From positions 149,858-213,857 of the forward strand of contig VMSW01000008.1 of assembly GCA_013791955.1 (NCBI GenBank): 64,000 nt of DNA. Reading direction: 5' to 3'. Origin of the DNA: Propionicimonas sp. (GTDB lineage Bacteria > Actinomycetota > Actinomycetes > Propionibacteriales > Propionibacteriaceae). Made by a program: the position numbers and the translations under genes. Below, piece after piece: positions 40,125 to 48,003 of this stretch (positions within the stretch are counted from its first letter, which is position 1; the number at the start of each line of letters is the position of its first letter). The notes below the pieces were generated by a model. The model saw only the letters and a program-made list of their open reading frames with translations, had not been told where the DNA came from and made no database searches.

Positions 40125-40130
40125 TTCGGA

Positions 40131-41402
40131 TTACCTGTCCTGCTCGGATTGGCCGGCTGCCGGATGGCAGCCGGAGATGCTGATTACTACTGGGACGCCA
40201 GCCGGCAGGCTGGCCTCAGCGGTGAGCTCCACTTGAACCGCGCGGGTCAGGTGGGTTTCCTCAGTCGTCGTCGAGGACGGCGGGAAGTCGGCGGTCGTCG
40301 AGATGCGGGTCAGTTTCGCCGGCACACCCACCCCGGGCGGCATCCAGTCGCCGACCACCGCTGCGGAGTCATGCAGACACACCTTCGCCAACTGGGACGG
40401 GGCCAGCCAGGCGGTGATTTTGGGATTGCCCGCTTCGGCGATTTTGGCCACTGGGGCGCCGCTATTGAGCCGATCGCCAACTCCGGCAACCCACGTGACC
40501 CTGCCATCGACTGGAGCGGTGATGGTGGCCAGCTTGAGTTGAACCTCAGCCAGCGCCACCGGAATCGGGGCGGAATCGGCCGCGATTTCGGCCAAATCGC
40601 GCAGGTTGCGCAACTGCTGGCGGGCGTCGCTGATCTTGGCCGCGGCGCTCTTTAGCTTGGCTAGGCCGCTGCGGGCTTTGACCAGGCCGCTGGTCAGCTG
40701 GGGGATCGCTTTGCTGATCTGGGCCAGTTTTGCGTCCAGTTGGGCGATTCCGGCCTTCAGCTTGGCGATGGCAGCCGTCAGTTCAGCTTTGCTGGGCACG
40801 CCGGGCGGGGGTACCGGCGGGTAGTGCGCGAGCAGGTTCTCGGCGGCGGCCAGTTTGCTGGCCAAGTCTGCGCGAGCCAGCTTCAGCTGCGGTTTGGCCT
40901 TCTTGAGATCGGCGAGAGTCTTGGTGAGTTTGGCGATCGCGTCGGTGACTTTGGTGGTGTTGGCCGCCACCTCGCGCGCCTTGTCGTAGGTGTCTGTGAT
41001 CGCCGCACTGAGCACGTCCACTTGGGCCTCGGTGACGCTCTGGTCGGCTTTGGCTGTGGTGATCGCCAGCTTCAGTGCACTCGAATCGAGCGCGAGCAGT
41101 TCTTGCCCGGCGCGAACCTGATCGCCTTGACGCACGCCCACCTTAGACACCAGCTGGGTGGTACCCACCTGATAGGTGCTCGCGGTGGTGTTGGGCGTCA
41201 CCGCGCCGGTGGTGGTCTGGGGCAAGCCGGCGTCCAGGTTCACCGACGCGACGCTGAAGGAGGGCATTGCCACTGTGCGCACCGGATCGACCACCGTGCC
41301 CACCACGCTCACCGGGGCGGTGGTGTTGGTGCAGCCAGTCACGGCCAGGATTGCGAGCGCGCTGATCGCGGCGATGCCGGTGTTGATTCGGGGTTTCATC
41401 AC
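40131..41402 (-). CDS. HlyD-like adaptor lipoprotein
   Basis: A 423-aa exported lipoprotein with a hydrophobic segment and lipobox VTGC (Cys24). The chain resembles an HlyD adaptor with QVGTTQLVSKVGVRQGDQVRAGQELLALDSS (half lipoyl, about 75-105), a very long Ala/Lys/Leu-rich coiled-coil hairpin (about 105-290) with a Pro-rich turn near 205, then TITAPVDGRVTWVAGVGDRLNSG (second lipoyl half) and a barrel. It starts at GTG 41402 (or ATG 41399), overlapping the tetR stop. Two adaptors in one operon, one lipidated and one membrane-anchored, is unusual. Confidence 0.82.
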   Translation of the reverse strand: MMKPRINTGIAAISALAILAVTGCTNTTAPVSVVGTVVDPVRTVAMPSFSVASVNLDAGLPQTTTGAVTPNTTASTYQVGTTQLVSKVGVRQGDQVRAGQELLALDSSALKLAITTAKADQSVTEAQVDVLSAAITDTYDKAREVAANTTKVTDAIAKLTKTLADLKKAKPQLKLARADLASKLAAAENLLAHYPPVPPPGVPSKAELTAAIAKLKAGIAQLDAKLAQISKAIPQLTSGLVKARSGLAKLKSAAAKISDARQQLRNLRDLAEIAADSAPIPVALAEVQLKLATITAPVDGRVTWVAGVGDRLNSGAPVAKIAEAGNPKITAWLAPSQLAKVCLHDSAAVVGDWMPPGVGVPAKLTRISTTADFPPSSTTTEETHLTRAVQVELTAEASLPAGVPVVISISGCHPAAGQSEQDR

Positions 41403-42016
41403 TTCACCGCCACGGTGGCCAGGAAGGCGTCAGTGAGGCGTTCCAGTTTGGCGCGCTCGGGGGGCTGATCCGGGTCGACGCTGAGGAAGCCGTCCAGGGC
41501 GACGTAGGTCATCACCGGTCCGACGAACATGCGGGAGGCTAAATCTAGGTCGGTGGCATCAATCAGCCCGGCCTCGCTGGCTTGCCGCAGCAGCGCAACC
41601 GTGCGCCCAAGCACCTGGCCGGGCAGGGCGTCGCGGAAGGCGCGCCGCAACTCCGGCACCCGGAACGCTTCGCCCAGCACCAGGCGCACCAGGGCGATTC
41701 CTTCGGGACGCATCAAGGCCTGAGTCAAGGCGGCGGAGAAGCCGATTAGGGCGTTGCGCAGGTCTTCGCGAGTGTGCAGTTGGGCGGCCTGGGGTGGGGT
41801 GAGAGCGAGCTTGCTCACGGTGGTGTTGATTACTTCGATCAGCAGGTCAGTTTTGGTGGGGAAGTAGCTGTAAAGGGTTTGCTTACTCACCCCAGCTTCG
41901 GCAGTGACCGCGTCCATCGAAGTGCCAGCGAACCCCTGGTCGAGGAACAGTCGTCGCGCGGCATCAGCAATCTGCGCGCGCTTTGCCAGCTGGCGGTGGC
42001 TCAACCCCTCGGTCAT
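41399..42016 (-). CDS. TetR-family regulator of the exporter operon
   Basis: A 205-aa regulator; HTH at about residues 10-55 (AQIADAARRLFLDQGFAGTSMDAVTAEAG, TLYSYF) and a TetR C-terminal helical domain (CecR/YbiH-like). It is the first gene of the adaptor-ABC operon, exactly like E. coli cecR ahead of ybhGFSR. ATG 42016 has no ribosome site and lies 8 nt beyond a TACAGT -10 box, so the mRNA is probably leaderless. A 29-bp palindrome (42017-42045) covers the -10 and spacer, pointing to autorepression and control of the whole operon. Ligand unknown. Confidence 0.9.
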   Translation of the reverse strand: MTEGLSHRQLAKRAQIADAARRLFLDQGFAGTSMDAVTAEAGVSKQTLYSYFPTKTDLLIEVINTTVSKLALTPPQAAQLHTREDLRNALIGFSAALTQALMRPEGIALVRLVLGEAFRVPELRRAFRDALPGQVLGRTVALLRQASEAGLIDATDLDLASRMFVGPVMTYVALDGFLSVDPDQPPERAKLERLTDAFLATVAVK

Positions 42017-42051
42017 GAATCAAACTGTACCGTACAGTTTGATTCTGGCAA
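42017..42051 (-). promoter_or_regulatory. leaderless tetR promoter with overlapping 29-bp operator
   Basis: A perfect 14-bp inverted repeat with single-base centre (42017-42045; arms GAATCAAACTGTAC and its complement) starts 1 nt from the tetR ATG. On the minus strand TTGCCA (42046-42051), 16 bp and TACAGT (42024-42029) form a sigma-70-like promoter 7 nt before the ATG. The operator covers the spacer and -10. Confidence 0.88.
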
Positions 42052-42166
42052 GACCCGACGCGCTGATTCGCCACCGATGTGCGATCCGCATTAGCCTGCC
42101 GAGAGCCTGGAGCTAACCTCGCGGGCATACTGCCTATGGCGGGCATCGACTTCAGCTAGGAGCAGC

Positions 42167-43480
42167 ATGAAACCGGATCGTCGGTTGTGGTTGCCGCTGC
42201 TGGGTTGGGCCATTTCGCGGGCGGTGGTGATCGGGTTGTGGCTGTTCGCCGAGCAGGTGCTGCCCGGCGACGTCGGCTACTACTTCGATCGAATGCATCG
42301 CTATCTCGCCCTTGGGGCATCGGTGGCCCAAACGATGCCCGAATACCCCACCCCGGTGCTGTGGCTGTTGATGGTGCCCTATGCGCTGTCCGGGCAGACC
42401 GCTCAAGGCTTCCTGATCGCCTTCGTGGCGCTGATGATGGCGCTGGACCTGACCTTCACCGTGTTGCTTTGGCAGCGTGGACGTGGCCAGGCTGCCGTGT
42501 GGTTCTGGATCGGCTTCGTGGTCGCAATCGGCCCCATCGCCTACCTGCGCCTCGACCTGGTCACCTCAGTGGCGGTTGGCGCGGCCCTGGTGGCGCTCAG
42601 CCGGGGCGCAGACCGCATTAGCGGGGTGCTGCTGGCCCTTGGCGCCGGTCTGAAACTCTGGCCGGGCACCTTGTGGCCGACCACCGTCAGCGGCACCCGG
42701 CGCCGCGACCACCTGGTCACTATCAGCTTTTTCACCACCGGCGTGGTGCTGGTGGTCGCAGCATTGGTGCACGGCGGCTTCGGTCGGCTGATCTCACCGC
42801 TGGGCTGGCAATCCGGACGTGGGCTGCAAGTCGAATCGATCTGGGCCACCCCGGCGATGATCGCCCGACTGTTCGCGCCCCAGGATTACCAGGTCGAGTT
42901 CTCCCGCTGGCAGGCCTTTGAAGTCTTCGGCCCCGGGGTAGCACAGTGGCTGGCGGTCTCCTCGGCGCTCACCTACGTCGGCTACCTGGTCATTGTGGCC
43001 GCCTATGTGTTGTGGTTCCGCAGCCGCTACCCCGAGTCGTTCGGACGTCCGCCGCGGCTGGTCAACGCCACCCAGCCGGCCACTCCGGCCGCGATCGGGC
43101 TGTTCATGGTGGTGGTGATCACCATCACCCTGATCACCAACAAGACCTTCTCCCCGCAGTACCTGATCTGGTTGGGGGCCACGGTGGCGGCATTGTTGCT
43201 GCTGGCCGGGCCACAGGAGCCCTGGATCAAGCGAACGGCCAGGGTGGCCGCCTACCAGGTGCTAGTGCTCGCCTTCGCCACTCAGCTGATTTACCCGATC
43301 TGGTACGACCCGCTGATCGGCTACCAGCCCGATCCAGCCTTCGCCACGGTGTTGTTGGCCCTGCGCAATCTGGGGCTGGTGGTGCTCGGCGGTTGGGTGT
43401 TCGTCCGATTCTGGCCGGTGCTGTTGAACCGTCCGGTCGCCAGCGCTAAACCGGTGAGCGCGGTTTCAGCCGGATTGTAG
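42167..43480 (+). CDS. GT87-like polytopic membrane mannosyltransferase-type protein
   Basis: A 437-aa membrane protein with about eleven hydrophobic segments. The first extracytoplasmic loop has the GYYFDRMHRYLALG pattern with an Asp and an EYPTP motif (about residues 38-62). A LKLWPGTLWP segment near residue 163 and the C-terminal TFSPQYLIWLG block resemble the polyprenol-phosphate-dependent GT-C/GT87 (DUF2029) family. TAGGAGC precedes ATG. It starts a run of same-strand genes (PrsW and two dynamin-like proteins) separated by only about 10 nt, and is divergent from the tetR operon. Acceptor unknown; a cell-envelope glycan is likely. Confidence 0.8.
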   Translation: MKPDRRLWLPLLGWAISRAVVIGLWLFAEQVLPGDVGYYFDRMHRYLALGASVAQTMPEYPTPVLWLLMVPYALSGQTAQGFLIAFVALMMALDLTFTVLLWQRGRGQAAVWFWIGFVVAIGPIAYLRLDLVTSVAVGAALVALSRGADRISGVLLALGAGLKLWPGTLWPTTVSGTRRRDHLVTISFFTTGVVLVVAALVHGGFGRLISPLGWQSGRGLQVESIWATPAMIARLFAPQDYQVEFSRWQAFEVFGPGVAQWLAVSSALTYVGYLVIVAAYVLWFRSRYPESFGRPPRLVNATQPATPAAIGLFMVVVITITLITNKTFSPQYLIWLGATVAALLLLAGPQEPWIKRTARVAAYQVLVLAFATQLIYPIWYDPLIGYQPDPAFATVLLALRNLGLVVLGGWVFVRFWPVLLNRPVASAKPVSAVSAGL

Positions 43481-43490
43481 GCTGTCGGTC

Positions 43491-44900
43491 ATGACCGATT
43501 CGGTGGCCGAGCTCGCGCGCAGGCGCAATGCGATCCCGTCCGAGCCCGAACCTGTCGCCGAGCTCCCGCAGCGCATTTTGCGCTCCGGCTGGACGTGGCT
43601 GCTGCTCGGCATGACGATCCTCTACGCCGCTGCCGCCACCTGGTTGCTCACCGACATCGCCTCCAGCCTGAAGATTGACGCCGACACCACCGGGCTGAAT
43701 GTGTCGGCGATGCGCCAATCAGCCTGGCTGGCCCTGCCGACAGTGGTCTTCTGGACGGTGGTCTTCCTGCTGGCCGACCGCTACCGTCCGCAACGATTCG
43801 TGATCTGGTTCCTCACCCTCGGCTGGGGCGGGGCGATCGCGGTGATCTTTTCCTACTACATCAACACCTGGGCCGCCGATCACTTGGCGATCGGTGGCAA
43901 CGGCAACCCGGCCAGCAGTGCCCGAGTGGCGATCTTCGTCGCCCCCTTCGTCGAGGAGGCGGCCAAAGCTTCGGTGATCTTCCTGATCGCGATCTTCGCC
44001 CGCTACCGGCTCACCTCGAAGGTGTCGACCATGGTGTTGGCTGGCCTCAGTGCGGCCGGTTTCGCCTTCACCGAAAACATCCTCTACTACGCCCGGGTGA
44101 TCATCTTCGCCTCCACCAGCATCGAAGCCGGTGACGCTGAGGCGGCGCTGAATGAGGTCGTCTGGCTTCGCGGCTTCTGGACGGCGTTCGGCCATCCGCT
44201 ATTCACGATGATGACCGGCATCGGTATCGCCGTGGCATTGCGCACCCACAGCAAGGTGGTGCGTATCCTCGCCCCACTGATCGGCTATCTGGCGGCGTCT
44301 TTCCTCCACATGTTCTACAACTCCCAGGCCACGTTCGCTCAAGGCACAATGCAGTTGATTATGTACTTCGGCGTCGCGGTGCCGATGGTGCTCTCCGCAG
44401 TGGTCTACGTGGTGCGGCAGATCCTGCTTGAGGGCCGTCGAATTCGCTCCCGACTGGTCGACTACACCCAGCTGGGCTGGCTGCCGGAAACCGACCCGCT
44501 GGTGATGGCAAAGCTGCGTTTGCGCTTGTGGGCGCTGATGGTGGCGATCACCCGTGGGTTGAAGCCGTTCCTGGCCACCGTCCGGCTGCAGCGGGCCCTG
44601 ACCGAGTTGGCCTACCTGCGCGACGGCGAAGTCCGCGGCCTGTATGACCGGGCTGCGATTGCCCGGGAACGGCAGCTGGTAGAGCTGGCGCGCGAGCTGC
44701 GTCGGACCGCAATTAGTGATCCGCGTGGGATGAAGCTTGACCTGCCTCGCTGGCGGCGCGCGAAACCGGTATCCTTCGGGCTGCCGAATTACCCGGGACC
44801 GGCGGGCATCGGTGGAAACTGGCCCGCACCGGTCACAACCCCCCAGGTCGGCTCGGGCCATTCGGCTGTGGACCCTAATTGGGGTCCACCACGGGGGTAG
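43491..44900 (+). CDS. PrsW-family intramembrane metalloprotease
   Basis: A 469-aa membrane protein with about nine hydrophobic segments (residues about 30-300) and a basic C-terminal cytosolic part. The PrsW landmarks are present: APFVEEAAK (Glu155-Glu156), FAFTENILYY about 40 residues later, and downstream His-containing helices (FGHPLFTMM; FLHMFYNSQ), which fit zinc ligands. PrsW proteases start cleavage of anti-sigma factors in Bacillus; no sigma/anti-sigma pair is adjacent here. The gene lies between the GT87-like gene and the first dynamin gene, all closely spaced. Confidence 0.88.
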   Translation: MTDSVAELARRRNAIPSEPEPVAELPQRILRSGWTWLLLGMTILYAAAATWLLTDIASSLKIDADTTGLNVSAMRQSAWLALPTVVFWTVVFLLADRYRPQRFVIWFLTLGWGGAIAVIFSYYINTWAADHLAIGGNGNPASSARVAIFVAPFVEEAAKASVIFLIAIFARYRLTSKVSTMVLAGLSAAGFAFTENILYYARVIIFASTSIEAGDAEAALNEVVWLRGFWTAFGHPLFTMMTGIGIAVALRTHSKVVRILAPLIGYLAASFLHMFYNSQATFAQGTMQLIMYFGVAVPMVLSAVVYVVRQILLEGRRIRSRLVDYTQLGWLPETDPLVMAKLRLRLWALMVAITRGLKPFLATVRLQRALTELAYLRDGEVRGLYDRAAIARERQLVELARELRRTAISDPRGMKLDLPRWRRAKPVSFGLPNYPGPAGIGGNWPAPVTTPQVGSGHSAVDPNWGPPRG

Positions 44901-44910
44901 GAGGTAAGGC

Positions 44911-47900
44911 ATGGGCGTAGAGCAGCTGGCTGCTTCGCTCACCCGACTCCAGGACGCACTCGCAGATGTGCGCCTGCCTCTGGACGTCCCTGAAGCTGAT
45001 GAGCATCGCGAACTCGTCCGCGCCCAGTCCCGGCAGATCGAGGACTACGTCCTGCCCCGACTTCGCCGCCTGGACGCCCCGCTGCTCACCGTGGTGGGTG
45101 GCTCCACTGGTGCCGGCAAATCGACCCTGGTGAACTCCCTGGTCGGCCGGGTGGTCACCACGCCCGGAGTGATCCGTCCGACCACTCGTTCTTCAGTGCT
45201 GGTGCACCACCCCGAGGATGCCCGCTGGTTCGAATCCGGTCAGATTCTTCCCGGCCTGGCTCGCAGCGATGCTCCGGTCACCGACCCAAGAGTGCTCCAA
45301 CTCGTGCCAGAACCAAGCATGCCCAAGGGCCTGGCGATTCTGGACGCCCCCGACGTCGATTCGGTAGTCGCGCAGAACCGCACCCTGGCTGCTCAGTTGT
45401 TGGCCGCCGCTGATTTGTGGCTCTTTGTCACCTCGGCGGCGCGCTATGCCGATGCCGTGCCGTGGCAATACCTGCGGGCCGCCGCTCGTCGCAAGGCCGT
45501 GGTGGCCGTCGTGCTTGATCGCGTCCCACCGGCAGCGATGTCCGATGTGCCGCCCCACCTTGGCCAGATGATGAGCCAGCGTGGGCTGAGCGCCTCGCCG
45601 TTGTTCGCCGTCCCGGAAACCACTGTGGACGAGGACGGCCTGCTGCCCAATGCGTCCGTGGCGCCGATCCGGGGTTGGCTGGCCGATCTGGCCGAAGACA
45701 CCGTGCGCCGCAATCAGGTGGTGCTCCAAACCCTCGACGGGGCAATCGAATCGCTGGCCGACCACGGCCCGGCGCTGGTGGCTGCGGTAGCCGCCCAGAC
45801 CGAAGCCCTGGACACCCTCCAGTCAGATGCGGAGAAGTCATTCGCCGAGTCGGTGCGTTCGGTAGCAGCGCAGACCGCCGACGGCACCCTGCTGCGCGGC
45901 GAGGTGCTGGCCCGCTGGCAGGATTTCGTCGGCACCGGGGAGTTCTTCCGGTCGGTGGAGAAGCGGATCGGGCTGTTCCGTGACCGGCTGGTGCAGGTGG
46001 CCAAGGGGGAGCCGAAGCGGGCTCAGGACGTCCAGTTGGCCGTCGAATCTGGGCTTGAGGTCCTGATCCGTGAGGAGGGCGAGTTTGCAGCCCGCCGAGT
46101 CGTTTCGGCCTGGGAGGCCCACCCTGCCGGTCGCCAGCTCCTCGACCGGGACGGGGCCCTGGGCAAGGTTTCGGTCGACTTCAGCGAGTCTGCTGCCCGG
46201 GTGATCCGGCAATGGCAGGGCGACGTGCTGGAGTTGGTTGGTAGCGAGGGCAAGAGCAAGAAATCGATGGCCCGGTTCCTGGCTCTCGGCGTCAACGGCG
46301 CTGGCGTGGCCCTGATGGTGTTCATTTTCTCCCAAACCGGTGGTCTGGTCGGCGCCGAGGTTGGCGTGGCCGGTGGCACCGCCCTGTTGGCTCAGCGGGT
46401 GCTGGAAGCTGTCTTTGGTGAGGACGCCGTGCGGCGGCTGGCCAAGGAAGCCAAACATCAGTTGGACAGCCGGGTCGAAGGGCTGATGGCGATCGAGTTG
46501 TCTCGGTTCGAGAAGCTCATTGACGAGGTTGAAGTCCGGTCGCAGCAGGGCGAGGAGCTCCGCGCGGCGGTGTTGGCGCTGGAGACTGAGCGGGTAGCTG
46601 AGGATCGCTACATTCGCGAAGCTAACGTGGGCGCTGGCCTGCCGGAGCCGAGCCTGCCGGAGCCGATCGAGCCTGGGCCGAGTTCGCCCCAACCGGGCGA
46701 CTTCCAGGACGCCGCGGCCGACCCGATGGTTGCCGGGGAAGCTGAGTCTGGGAGCGTCGAGGCTGAAGCTGGTGAGACCGACGCTGTTGAGACCGACGCT
46801 GGTGAGCCGGGTGCTGATCAAGACGACGTTGTCCCGGGGGTGAGCGCTGAGACCCCGCAGCGGTTCCTCGCTGGCGACACCGGCCTGCTGCCCGGACTGG
46901 TTTCGGCGCAGCTGTCCGCGCTGGCGGCTGGCGCCGTCCGGCATGGTGAGGACGATGAGTCCGATGTGCAGCTGACCGACGAAGACGATTTCGACCTGCC
47001 GCCGCACCCGGTAGACCAACATGGCGAATCCGACGGCGACGCCGAGGCGGATGCTGTCGCCGAGGTGGCGAGTGCTGACTGGGTCGCGAGCGACGGCGAA
47101 CCTGAGTCTTTGGCTGCCGAGTCGGTTGCTGAAGGCGAGTCGCTGGATACCGAGTCGGTTGATGACGAGTCGGTTGATGACGACGAGGACACCTCGGCTG
47201 ATCCTGATTCGGCCGACGGCGAGTCTGCCGAAGCTCAGCCCGCGGCAACCGGCGCGGAGCGGCCGATTCCGGTGCCGGCCGGGCTGGCTGCCCTGGCGGC
47301 CGAGGCCGTCCGGCGTCCCGGTGAGCCACGCCAGGAAGATCAGGCTTCCGCCGAACCTGCGGCCCACGAGTCGGAGCAGGAGTCGGCGTCCGAGGTGGCG
47401 TCGCCAGCTGAGTCAGCGGAGCCTGCCGAAACCCCAGTGGTGTCGTTGCCGAACGCACCAGTGCTGCCGTCCGCGCCCCTCCCGTCCGCAGTTGCGGTAG
47501 GGATGCCCGAACCGGTTGAGGCTGAGCAGGCTGACGCCGAGCAGACTGATGCTGAGCAGGCTGAAGCTGGGCAGATTGAAACGGACGTGACCGGGGCAGA
47601 CGGGACTGCCGAGGCCCTAGCGATGGCGTTGCCAACGCCGCCGGTGTTGCCGTCCGCGCCGATTTCGTTCAGCCCGGTCGAGCCCACCGACGGCTCAACA
47701 TCCTGGGTCAATCCCGCCGGCGGAGGTGCCGGGCCAGCCTCGGCGTGGCCAGCCCCAGCCTGGCCAGCCTCACCAACGTCGGCCGCCCGGCGGGCGGTTA
47801 CTGGCCCGACGCTGCCGTCCGTGCCGCTTCCTGCCGCCCCGGCGCTGGCCAGCTATGCCGACGGGCAGCAGGACGTGACCCCTAGCCTGTTGGTGCCGCC

Positions 47901-48003
47901 GGATCAGATTCCACCGGCCCCGCCGGTACCGCGGTGGCCCGACCCAGAACCTGAACCTGAAACCGAATCGATCGCCGGAGTGAGTGGGGAGGAGACTTCA
48001 TGA
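44911..48003 (+). CDS. dynamin-like GTPase with long acidic C-terminal tail (DynA-like)
   Basis: A 1030-aa protein. A GTPase domain starts with the P-loop VGGSTGAGKST (near residues 62-72), followed by a switch/G3-like LDAPDVDS; a clean NKxD (G4) motif was not seen. A coiled, helical stalk follows (about 200-450), then a hydrophobic pair of segments near 455-500 that may insert in the membrane. From about residue 570 to the end the chain is low-complexity, rich in Glu, Asp, Ala, Pro and Ser, with short direct repeats such as DAEQTDAEQ and DETDAVETDA. TAGGAGGTAAGG directly precedes ATG. It overlaps the next dynamin-like gene by 4 bp. Streptomyces DynA/DynB, which act in septation, is a plausible model; function here is inferred. 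Confidence 0.82.
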   Translation: MGVEQLAASLTRLQDALADVRLPLDVPEADEHRELVRAQSRQIEDYVLPRLRRLDAPLLTVVGGSTGAGKSTLVNSLVGRVVTTPGVIRPTTRSSVLVHHPEDARWFESGQILPGLARSDAPVTDPRVLQLVPEPSMPKGLAILDAPDVDSVVAQNRTLAAQLLAAADLWLFVTSAARYADAVPWQYLRAAARRKAVVAVVLDRVPPAAMSDVPPHLGQMMSQRGLSASPLFAVPETTVDEDGLLPNASVAPIRGWLADLAEDTVRRNQVVLQTLDGAIESLADHGPALVAAVAAQTEALDTLQSDAEKSFAESVRSVAAQTADGTLLRGEVLARWQDFVGTGEFFRSVEKRIGLFRDRLVQVAKGEPKRAQDVQLAVESGLEVLIREEGEFAARRVVSAWEAHPAGRQLLDRDGALGKVSVDFSESAARVIRQWQGDVLELVGSEGKSKKSMARFLALGVNGAGVALMVFIFSQTGGLVGAEVGVAGGTALLAQRVLEAVFGEDAVRRLAKEAKHQLDSRVEGLMAIELSRFEKLIDEVEVRSQQGEELRAAVLALETERVAEDRYIREANVGAGLPEPSLPEPIEPGPSSPQPGDFQDAAADPMVAGEAESGSVEAEAGETDAVETDAGEPGADQDDVVPGVSAETPQRFLAGDTGLLPGLVSAQLSALAAGAVRHGEDDESDVQLTDEDDFDLPPHPVDQHGESDGDAEADAVAEVASADWVASDGEPESLAAESVAEGESLDTESVDDESVDDDEDTSADPDSADGESAEAQPAATGAERPIPVPAGLAALAAEAVRRPGEPRQEDQASAEPAAHESEQESASEVASPAESAEPAETPVVSLPNAPVLPSAPLPSAVAVGMPEPVEAEQADAEQTDAEQAEAGQIETDVTGADGTAEALAMALPTPPVLPSAPISFSPVEPTDGSTSWVNPAGGGAGPASAWPAPAWPASPTSAARRAVTGPTLPSVPLPAAPALASYADGQQDVTPSLLVPPDQIPPAPPVPRWPDPEPEPETESIAGVSGEETS

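Noticed and set aside
45838..47367. A 509-codon minus-strand frame and a 337-codon frame at 46622-47635.
   Set aside because: Antisense to the acidic tail of the first dynamin gene; low-complexity GC-rich DNA keeps several frames open.
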